In this document: positions 12,501 through 24,500 of the stretch, in pieces
Layout of the letters: the number at the start of each line of letters is the position of its first letter
Numbering within the stretch: position 1 is the stretch's first letter
NCBI RefSeq assembly: GCF_965363235.1
Contig: NC_134847.1
Span: 75,956,268-76,020,267, forward strand
Source: Mytilus galloprovincialis
Lineage: Eukaryota > Mollusca > Bivalvia > Mytilida > Mytilidae
Reading direction: 5' to 3'
Length of the DNA stretch: 64,000 bases
Translations under genes and position numbers: made by a program
Notes under the pieces: generated by a model
What the model saw: the letters and a program-made list of their open reading frames with translations, nothing else
Databases searched by the model: none
What the model was told of the DNA's origin: nothing

Positions 12501-15500
12501 CCATAAGGCATAGCATGATAAAACTTGATGCAACAGTCATGGACTTAATTACAAACATTATGTTCAAGCTATTTTCACTCTTATTATACATGTAGCCTTT
12601 TGAATCTATTTTGTTTCTGTTTTTCTGATCGTTCCTCGCCATAGTGATACAGTCCATCAAGCTATTTTTCATTCTTATTACACATGTTGCATTTTTAATC
12701 TAATTTTATCTGATAGTTCGCCACCATAGTGATACTGTGCATCAAGCTATCAACAGTCATAACAATAAGTGGTATCCCGATGGTGAGTTATAAACATACG
12801 ACATTGTTATTGTTCCGAATATATTTTAACATACCACATTGATATTGTTCCGAATAGATTTAAACATACGACATTGTTCTTGTTCGGAATAGATTTTACC
12901 ATACGTCATTGTTATTGTTCCGAATAGATTTTAACATACACATTGTTATTGTTCCGAATAGATTTTAACATACGACATTGTTACTGTTCCAAAGATATTT
13001 TAACATATGTCATTGTTCTAGTTCCGAATAGATTTTTACATACGTCATTGTTATTGTTCCGAATAGATTTTATCATACCACATTGATATTGTTCCGAATA
13101 GATTTAAACATACGACATTGTTCTTGTTCCGAATAGATTTTACCATACGTCATTGTTATTGTTCCAAATAGATTTTAACATACGACATTGTTATTGTTCC
13201 GAATAGATTTTAAACATACGACATTGTTCTTGTTCCGAATAGATTTTAAGATACGTCATAGTTATTGTTCCAAATAGATTTTAACACACGTCATTGTTAT
13301 TGTTCCGAATAGATTTTAACATACGTCATTGTTGTTGTTCCGAATATTTAGTTCCTTCTTTGTCTGATTTGTTTTTTCACAGTAATTTTTTTTCATTCAC
13401 CTCAGAATTGAATGTTTTCACTTAGGTGATGAAAGCATGTTACCTTTACATATTGCTAGAATCGCTTCGGTGCTTGTTGCTAAAATGTACTCCTCACTTG
13501 CCGTAATTTTGAATACGTTCTAAAAACAAAACTTTTGTATGCCATTTATCTAGATTTACAAACCAGTAAACCTGTAGGTCAGGTTTCTATATATTTATTG
13601 AAAATAAACACTCAAAAATTGACAACCGTGTTTGTCGAAAGAGCTTATAAAATTACATCTTCGACGCATATGTATTTCTTCAGTATTTTGTTTATGATTA
13701 TTGCTTCTCAATATAAAGTTTCTGTCCGTTCGTCTCTTTTACATTTTTGTTAGGGTTGTGTCAATCTTTCGTGTATTATTTGCCTCGCTTTACTGTGCGT
13801 TGCAGAGCTATTAATTTCATACGATATTCAACCTATCTTGATATTATAAACTATCGGTTCTAATTGGTTGTGACATGACTTGTAAAAGATTCTATTGGCT
13901 AGAATGTGATATAGAATTTAGAACATGTCCTGCACCGGACAAGATATTTGAAAATACATAAAAAAATGACAGTATTGCAATCAAGATCCGATCAAATATC
14001 CAATCAATAAATAATATGCAGTTACTCGTTTGCCTTGCTATGCCATGTTGCGTCAAATTCATTTTCATAATTTTTTTTAATATTAAGGTTATTTTGATAT
14101 TATGAAGTACTCTGTATCTTTTAAGAAAGGTTAAACTTGTGATGTTTGTGTTCCCCTAGGTCTTATACCAATTTCTCATTCTGTTTTGTTTTACATATAT
14201 AACTTTGTAATGACTTTTATTTTAGTTCATCACGTGGTTTCAAGCGCACATCATCATGACTGCACTGAAGAAGTACTTCGTTGGGTAGAAAGTATGGTCA
14301 TACATAATTATTTTATACGTACAACATAAGGCGGTATGAATTTTATTGAGACAACTCTTCAAAAATTTCAAAAGGAAAGAATTTAAAGGATATAGATCAA
14401 CGTACGGCCTGCAAATTTGAACAGGAAATCCTAATTGTATAGTCAGCTATAAACGGCCCCTATACGAAAAAATCAACAGCTCGATTTAAGAAAGATGAAG
14501 GACAGCCACCAACTACAACCTGAATGACAGGATCATTTGACAATATAAAAGTTGTGTGTACCTTATACTTTTTATAATGCTTATCTTGTAAAAACCGATA
14601 TCATCTTCTTCACATCATATATTATCAAGAGTCAATTCACGGAGACAGTCATTAAACGAAGTGCAAAAGATTATCACAATATCATAAGATTATGCTTTAA
14701 ACCATTATTGAAAACATTTTCAGAATTTTTTTGTAACAAAGGTTCCATAATTGTAACGCTTACTTTGAATAATTTTGTTTAATGTATTTTAAAAGATCTA
14801 ATAAAGACAACTACTGCCAAAGCTACAACGATAAATGCTGTAACTACTATGACTACTGGTGGAATTAGTACAACTTCCCAATCAAGTGTGCCTGTTACCA
14901 ACACGAACAGTGGTAAACAACTTTTTACGCAAAAAAAAAATAAACAAAGGCGTCCATTGAAGAGAATTAATGATAGTCAATATAAAAAAGGAAACCTCAA
15001 TTTAAGAAAGATGATGTTTCTATACACACTACACAATAAGCGTGAAATTCTAATAAAATTGAGAATGGAAATAGGGAATGTGTCAAAGAGACAACAACCC
15101 GACCATAGAACAGACAACAGCAGAAGGTCACCAACAGGTCTTCAATGCAGCGAGAAATTCCCGCAGCCGGTGGCGTCCTTCAGCTGGCCCCTTAAAAAAT
15201 ATACTAGTTCAGTGATGAACGCCATACTAAACTCCAAATTGTACAAAAGAAACTAAAATTAAAAAAAGAACAAGACTAACAAGGGCCTGAGGCTCCTGAC
15301 TTAGGACAGGCGCGAAAAAGCGGCGGGGTTAAACATGTTTGTGAGATCTCAACCCTCCCCCTATACCTGTAGCCAATGCAGAAAAGTAAACGCATAACAA
15401 TACGCACATTAGCATGCAGTTAAAGAGAAGTCCGAGTCTGATGTCAGAAAAGTAACTAAAGAAAATAAACAAAATGACAATAATACACAAATAACAACAG

Positions 15501-18500
15501 ACTACTAGCAGTTAACTGACATGACAGCTCCAGACTTCAATTAAACTGATTGAAAGACTATGTCTTCATCATATGAATATCAGGCACAATCCCTCCCATT
15601 CGGGGTTTAGTATCATACCATCATAACACATATGAGAAGAACATTACCCGTGTCATGCCAACAACTGTTTGTTTTAAATAAATGTGTTTATCATATGTTT
15701 AGTAGTAAATACAGTAGTTTTGCATATGTGATAAATAGCCTGCTGTTTAATCCATATCTTGCAACTTTGATGCGCACCCTTTATCGCATACCCTTTATCA
15801 CACCCCTACCCTTCATCACACCCCTACTTGGTATGCGACGTCACGAACGTCAAGTTTTCATATTTTTTGGCACACTAAATGCAACTATAAAAAATACAAA
15901 ACACACAAAAAAATACAACAATAAACATAATATTTTTAAAAGAACAGCACGCAAATTGTAAGGTAACTCATGTGCTTCAGATAAATAATTGAGCAGTTCT
16001 TTTAAGGTTTTTGAAGCAAGATAAAAGTAGAACTGAAGGTAAACTAGTGCTATGGATCAGAAAATAGTTCATATAATATAATACTCTCCTGTTAAAATAT
16101 ATGATAAAGCGTATAAAACATAGCAAAATCCGTATCACACGCCGTATCTCCCTCGAGTCTCAAGGCCCTTGGGCTGATATTGGTGTCTCGGGATGATACA
16201 ACATATTATACGGATTTTGCCATGTATTATTCTCTATCTAGTTCCGATGCAAAAACCCTATAAGTGAATCAATATTAACGCCAAAATATGAAATCTTTAA
16301 TGACCTGACAGCAGTATCGTAACTATATCTCTTTTTATATTTAAAGGTTTTGTTAGCTTTATATATATAATAACTATATAAACAAAGAGCCAAAAAACGA
16401 AGGAGATTGTCACACTCCAATAATCGAAAATAGGCGACATCGTAACAAAAAAATACTATATCAGTACAGAAATACAACACTGTAACCTAACGATTGAGCA
16501 ACACAAACTTCAACTAAAACTTTTGTTGAACTCATGTGATCCGTAAGCGTAGGCATTACAAATGAAATAACGTCATGGACCTATAATGTATACAATTTAA
16601 TATAACAAAAAAATAGACTTGTCCTGTTATTTATTTTTATCATATGTTTAGTACAAAATACAGCAATTTTGTATATCCAATAAAGGTTCTTTTTTTCCCA
16701 GTTTGTATCACCTACCCTGTATCGCATACCCCGTATTGCATGGCTAAACCCGTATCGCATACCCTGTATGCATGCATAGAAAATTTGGAATAGAAGCCAA
16801 AAGATTAAAATATCGACTATGATTGGTTCTGGATAGTTCGCTAGTTCTTGCAGACCTGCACATTTTGATGTGCCTTTAATCCTAACTGTACCTATTATCA
16901 ATAATTGTCATTAGTATGTATATAGTATGACCAAAGACCGAATGGACGGCTCATTATAGAATTCATTTTACTTTCTTCACTGTGCTTAAACGGCTGTGGG
17001 TAACTTAAGTTACCCACAGCCAAAGATGGCGGACTCTAAACTCGTTGATATTTAATTCATACAAAATGTACCTTTTGCGACGTTTTTCATGCAGAATGTA
17101 AATATTTATAGGATTATTGAATAAAAAAATGACTAACAATTACCATAATTTTTTTAATATAGAGTTCACTAAAGCGCAAGGTCAACTTTAAAAAATGCAT
17201 AAGATGTCCGTAACTTTTTTATCGAAACTAAGCAGACTGTCCGTAACTTTATTTTTAGATGTGGGTAACTTTTGATTTAAAATTTTAAGAATTATAATTT
17301 CAACAATTAGAAGACAATTAACATCATATTTGTAACCTTCGCGGCCGTTCATACTACTCATTCACCACCAAATGTGATTTTATTAACGCATCATACTTAA
17401 ACCACAGAAGTTTTATGTGGGGTTTGTGGTACTCCATCCTGGTTATGGTTTGAACTTTTATTTACTGATGTGCGTCTTATCGACGTTTTTCGCTTGTCAG
17501 ACCAAGGCTTTTCCATACTCTTTAATGTTTTGAGTTTAATTATATGTTTGCGGTTTACCTTCACCTCTGCTTCTTTCTATGTGTATTTTGATGAATATTC
17601 TTTGACGCGGCTCGGTATTTATACATCCCACCAGTTAGTTATAGTGTTATGATTTTTTGAATAGGTTTCCTAGTATGTTTTTTTTTCTCTCTTTGTATGT
17701 TATCAGGGGTTGTTAGACTATTAAATTACCCTGTTGTCCTACGTAGTTATTTATATTTTTATATACTATGTCGAATTGTTACACTATGTTGACTGCTCTT
17801 TTCCTTTTATTGTCACTGACTTTTACCTATTGTGTCTTTTAGTTTTATTCAGTTTAATGAGATTTAATGCAACTTGCATACAAATGAAATATTCAGCTAG
17901 CTGTAAAACTAGGTTTATTCATTTATACAAAATGTCCTTTTTTTTTGTTTCTTGCAGCCAATCAGTGTGACCAAGTGACTAATAAAAATCGTGAGTGTTT
18001 CATATAAGTGAGAGGTTTAGAGCTAAAAAAAAGAGATTCAATCCACAATTTTCTACATTTAAAAATGCCATTACCTTTTCAGGAATATAAGAGTTGTTGT
18101 CCATTCGTTTGATGTGTTTTGTCATTTGATTTTGCCATTTGATTAGGGACTTTACGATTGAATTTTTCCTCGGAGTTCAGTATTTTTGTGATTTTACTTT
18201 TTTGTATTTTTTATGATATTTTTAAGAAAAAAAAGCAGTTTTTATAATTCATAGAATGAGCAGTATAATGCATTTTCTCAGTTTATGAATACATATATAT
18301 CTAATTATGTTGATTTTTGTGCACTTCTATTTATATTTTATCGCCTAAAACATAATTTTGATTATCGTTTTTTAATCATTCCATCAATATGGACTAAGAC
18401 AAGTCAACATTTACTTACCTATAAAACCAGGTTTAATCTACCATTTTCGACATAAGAAAATGCCTGTCCCAAGTTTAGAATATGACAGTTGTTACAAATA

Positions 18501-21500
18501 CGTTTCATTTGTTTGAGCTTTTGATTTCGTCATTTGATAAGGGACTTTCCATTTTGAATTTTCCTCGGAGTTCAGTATTTTTGATATTTTACTTTTTGGT
18601 AACTTGGCATATAGTATTTTAAAACTGTTTAAACTGATTTAAGTGTAATTATAAAAAAATCATGAAAGTCATCATGAAAAGTCATCATAATAAAATCATA
18701 AAAAAAAAAATCATAAAAAAAGTCATAAAAGTCAACATTAAAAAGGAGGCTGTGACATGATTGCCAATGCAATGAGACAATTCTACTAATCTTTGAAAAT
18801 CTTGCTTTATGGTATTGATATATTATATCTGAAACAGTTTAGAAGAGGTAGTATGTGTAACACAATAAATATCACTTCAATATTATCATTTTAGCAAAAA
18901 GGAATGTTGATATCCTAATACGTTTATAATTTTAATAGTTCGTGGATAGTCAGGTCAACAAAAAAAGAAATTGATAAATTAGTCGTGCACTAAGATAAGT
19001 TTTGTTTAAAATATGTCAACTTAATTGAACATTGATTCACATTGATTCATAAGTAGATTGTACACACGAACCACCCAATATTTATTGTTTCAATTTTTAA
19101 GAACTTCTGGCTTAACGGATCATCGTATTTATCGTTCCCATTCTCAACAGACGTGACTTCGTATGTATACATCCTTGTGAGTCCAAACTGATGTTTCTTT
19201 TTAGAATTTGTTATAATGTCGGATAAGAAAACCCAAGGTTAATATATACCTATATCCAATTCAACCCTTTTGTTGTTGTGCTAAAATAAATCTTATAGAA
19301 ATACCCAGCTTCATTTTATTGTAAATTAAAAAAAAAAGGAAAAACCATAAAAAAAAGTTAAAAATATTACCAATCCTTTAAACAGATAACAAATAAATGT
19401 CAAAATCCCGAATTAGTACAGACATTTTCCAAAGATAATATATGGTTAAAAGATATTGTATAAATATGGACCCTTTAAATAGTTATCAAAGGTACCAGGA
19501 TTATAATTTAATATGTCAGACGCACGTTTCGTCTACATAAAACTCATCAGTGACGCTCATATCCAAATATTAAAAGTATGACATTTAAATCATTATAATT
19601 TTACAGATATTGGTAAGTATAAAAATTGAAGTGTAACGCCTAGATTCTATTATATTTCTCTAATCTGAATAATTCCCTTTTTATGAAGCATAGCATGGTT
19701 TTGAATATTAAAACAACTGATTTCTGTTGTTAAGTTTATAACAAAATATATGAATTTTACTTTGAATTACTAATTATTATCCTAATTTGAAACATTGTTT
19801 TTTTTTCAAATGTTAGGTGAATTGCGATATGTGCGAGAAGGTATCGCATGCAATTTATGTGTAATGTTATTTCATTGACATAACATTAAGTGTCCCATCG
19901 TTTTCAAAATATTAAAAATGATTATATGAATGGTAACTAACGCGTTATCTGATAGACTTTTGTTAGATTTTCTTAAAGAAAAATTGATTAGATTTGAAAA
20001 CAAATTCTTTTTTTGACGAGTTTATGTTTTGATTTCTTTTCAATAAGTTAACTACCTTTATGACTATTTTAGATATTGGGATTAAAGTTGTCGGTAGTTT
20101 GATAGTTATTTGCTACTTTGAGATATGTGTGCTTGAAATAAAAGATGTGAAGAACAAAATCATAGCTTTACTCAACCCTAGATTAAAGAGAATTTGTCTC
20201 TTTTCCTGTTTACTCTTTAATCTTAATACACTTCTACCTATAACAATTGTTGTTGCTTTCTATCTTACAGATGCTATTGTATTGTTGAATGGACTTATCA
20301 GGCACACTCATTTTAGCGGTATGTTTTAAATCAGTAAGGATATCAGTGTTAATGAAGTCGACAGTAATTTTACCAATGTTCAAATATTCTTATAGGAAGA
20401 ATCAAGGAAGACTAAAAAAAACCTACAATAATCTGATGAACAGCAAAAAGAACGAGACCGAGTGTGTTGTCAAGAAAAACGTTTCCTTCTATCTATAACC
20501 ATTAAATATTGACAGTTATTTTTTTTAGAATCTTATCAGGCTGCCAACTCAAATATAAAATATAATCAATCCAAAGATATACCATACAAAACTTTTTTTT
20601 TCTTTGTTTTACATTTTTAGAAATAATTCGGTACACAATCCCACCCAAAACATTATTCTAAACAATAGTTTTTGGTTACATCAATCATCTTTTTCAATTA
20701 AACAAAGATGTTCAAGAAATTTTCTAATTTTTGACAAATTATTAGGCAAATCAACATGACATGATCTATTACATTTTTACAAACTAAAAATAAATACGCC
20801 TACAATCTGCTGATACCTGTATCTTGGCATTGCACAAGGTCATATTTTCCTCTAACTGTTTATGTCCATTGGATTTTGGATGTGTTCTGATTGATAATTT
20901 AGTCTTCGATGCACGATTTCTTTTATTAGTTGTAAGTGGTTTTGAACTAGCTGTCGGTAACTGTGAGTACTCTCAGAGTGTCTTTTTGTTGTCGTAAGTA
21001 CCCAAACACATCCACTCTGTGTGTTTGTTAGATATATTTCTATTTGTATCCATGTGATAAGTTGAGCCTTTTTCAAATGATGTTTATAGTTCGTTCATAT
21101 GTTGTACTGTTACAGCCCTCACTGTTCCAGGTTAGGGGATGATTGAGAGCCCGCTAACACATCTAACCCCGTCACATTCTGTATGTTTGTATGTGTCTGT
21201 TCCAATTCTGGAGCCTATAAATCAGTGGTTGTCGTTTGTTGATCTGTTTCATATTTGTTTTTCGTTCATTTATTGTACATTTATTATGTCGTTAGTTTTC
21301 TCGTTTGAATAGTTTTACATTTGCATTTTGGTATATTTTGACTTTGTCCTCTTCACTCATTCGTAAAAGTAGTGTTTTTCAATTAATTTAGATATCAAAT
21401 ACATTGTGTTGAATCTAATTCGTTTATGTCTCCTTGTTAAATTTTATTTAATAGACATTTTGGAACTCATTACATGACTTTTTTTCTAAATAATACATTG

Positions 21501-24500
21501 TGTGAAAAACAAATATTGCGTGCTGTTGATAGTGCAACATATTTCAAAGATTGCGAAGTACATGAATACTGTCTTGATACAGTGATAATTTATATAGTAC
21601 ATTAACAGGCAACCCAATGTAAAGCGTAATTATTGATGAAGAAAATTAAAACAGAAAACGGTAAAACATTTAGGTCACATTCGGCAATGATTTAATTTTG
21701 GATGTAACGCGTCTTCCGATTGGCTGACGTTATTTTGTTATCAGACCATAGACATAATTCAGTCAAGTGACCGTAACGTCATCAAAGTTTTTTCAAGGTT
21801 TATTACGGTTTAAAATGGAATTTAGAATTAAATTATAAGAAATGACTGTAATATTTTTTCTGTGTATTCGAAATAACATAACAAATGTGGTGCACACTGT
21901 TAAATAACCTACTACGAGCGTTATTCAGTGTGCAACACATTTTTTATGTTATTTCTTCATAGACAGAAAAAATATTACAGTCATTCCTTAAATGTCAAAA
22001 TTTCATCGGAAGTTGTTGAGATTCCTTCGATATATACAGTATATGTATTTTCCTACAAACAATAGAAATCATTGTTGACATTGTTTGATTTAGTAACAAA
22101 ATGTTTTATTTGTAGTGGTTGAGAAACTTTACTTAGAACTAGCTCTAGGCTTTTCAGAGCATACAGCGATTGGTCGGTGCCACACTCGTATGTTTATGTT
22201 TATGTCACATATTTTATAATAGAAAAATCTAAATTTACTATTTTATGTTGGGGAAGATGAAGGTGTCACACAAAACCATGATAACTTCAATCATAAAAAA
22301 CTTAATACAATATTCGTTATTTTCTGTTATGAATAAATTATTTCCAGCCTATATATAACCTAAGTGAACGAAGAGCATCTCGATTCGTCAGCAAAAACTA
22401 TTTAGAATAAAAAACACGTGAAATACACTTCGACATATGGTGATTTCAAAATTCGGCTATGAATAAGTTGAACTTTGTAAATGAACGAATGCAATACGTA
22501 ACGTTTAAAGATGTTAAAGATTTCACAGTGATACAATTAAAGCAAAAATTTCCTTTGCAGGTCAAACAGATGTATTTACAGAATGTAAGTTTAAAAGTGT
22601 ATTACTTTTGTAGATGGTTTACTTTTTATCATTGCAATTTATTGTTCATAAACAAATAAAGTTATTTTCGATAATCATAGAGTCATTTAGTATGTTTAGA
22701 ATACAATATTGCAAATCAAACGTGTTTTTGCAAACTTTTACACTAAAAGAGGGGTGAAAAATACCAGAAGGACAGTCAAACTCATAGATCGAATCTAAAC
22801 TGACAGCGCAACGACTAGACATGAAAAAGACAAACAGACAAATAATAGTACACATGACACAACATAGAAAACTAAAGACTAAGCAACACGAACCCCACCA
22901 AAAACTAAAAGTAGTTTAAACTTAAGAAAATTGAGCTGCATCTAAATGGAGATAAAAACATTATTTAAAATAGGATTTTGATTTTCGATGAGAGTGTCAT
23001 TTTTGTACTCATACTTGGTCAACAAAAGTCAAAATTTCAGACTCAGGACATTTGAAGACATCAATGATCTGTTCACATGTTCACAATTATGCTGTTAAAT
23101 TGAGTACAAATCTTATATTACTCATGTCACGCTGTGATACTGGTAATTTAAGTTAAGATTGTAATAAATGACCCTAGTTTGGAATAAATTCGAAATTGTT
23201 AACTCGTATTAATGAACAACTATTTGGTGTTATAGTCAACATTTAAACACTATGAAAGAGATTCTTGTCGTTACAAATTTGTAAAACTAACAACATAATC
23301 AAACACAACTGAGGGTCACTTTTTGAAATTACAATATGTTTCATTGCATGGGATAGACAGGATTGTTACTGGTATACATAAACAAGCGCACAAAAATCTC
23401 TTACCTTGAACTAAATCGACAGCAACACAAACACCTATAATGTTTGAAAGAAAATGACTGTAATAGAATAAATTAAGTACATACATTCTATTCTTTATTA
23501 TGCCATCCTTCTTAGTGTCGATTTATGAGTTTGACTGTCCCTCTTGTATATTTCGCCCCTATTTTACACTGGTGAAAGTTCTGACTTACAATTTTTCCAT
23601 AGTATATACCTAATATTCTCCTTCAGTTGAAAAAAAACACGTCTAACACCAACGATTTAATAAAAGTGTAGTTTGATCTTGAAATGAAATATTTTTTTTC
23701 AATAAGGTTTCGCTTTGATAAGAAGATGTAGATATAATAAGATCACCTGTATGTCGAGATATCACTTATAAGGAATGAGAAATCGGAAATATGTCAAAGA
23801 GACAACAACTGACAGAAAACAATGAGTAGGTTTAATTCGGAAGTTCTCGTTACGTTGAAAAAAATATTCTTATAAAATTCTGATAGCACTGTCATCTTGA
23901 ATTTTACCATTTGAGCCTAAGAATGAACATTGATGAGTACTCGGTAACAACTCCTTTTTGTATTGTGTTGACTTTGGGATTTAATGTAAAAAAAACTCTT
24001 TAAAATGTATTTGTTATAAAACATACTGCTATCGTTAAATATCCTTCCTATTTTATCACAGATAACAATATCAAAAATTACATACTAGGAAATATGAATG
24101 AGATTTGTCGCCAGGACATATATACATGGATAGAAGGTACTGTTTGAAAACAAAATAGGGAAACTATCATTTAGCGAGTCGATTTTTAAAAAGGGTGAGG
24201 TATGAAATTACATAATAAGAGGCAAAGCAAAGATAAGGATTAAGGTAAGCTTATCGATAAACTTAATCCCTTGCAATCATATTTTATAAACAATTATACT
24301 AAACATATGCACATATTATACAGAACCACTGTAAATTGTTTGGTCATTAAAAAAAACTACCTGTACGCAGACACACATCCTATTGTTAATAGAGGAAACG
24401 GGCGTTTTTATACCTGTTCTTATGTACATTATGAATTCACACACACACTTAATGTGATCTTTTAATCAACATCATCTTTATCATATAAATAACTGTTTTC

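Noticed and set aside
12795-13350. CRISPR-like array
   Set aside because: Units are contiguous with no spacers, in an animal genome; this is a minisatellite.
13426-13520. Exon starting DESMLPLHIARI after a ttcacttag acceptor
   Set aside because: The available donors leave phase 0, against the phase 1 rule of all neighbours.
14849-15256. 135-codon frame running from the Thr-rich exon into downstream DNA
   Set aside because: Only the first part, to 14912, is exon; the rest is dispersed repeat family C.
21392-21421. 30-nt phase 1-1 exon candidate reading IKYIVLNLI
   Set aside because: Donor GTTTAT is weak and the acceptor tract is poor; chance is likely in AT-rich DNA.
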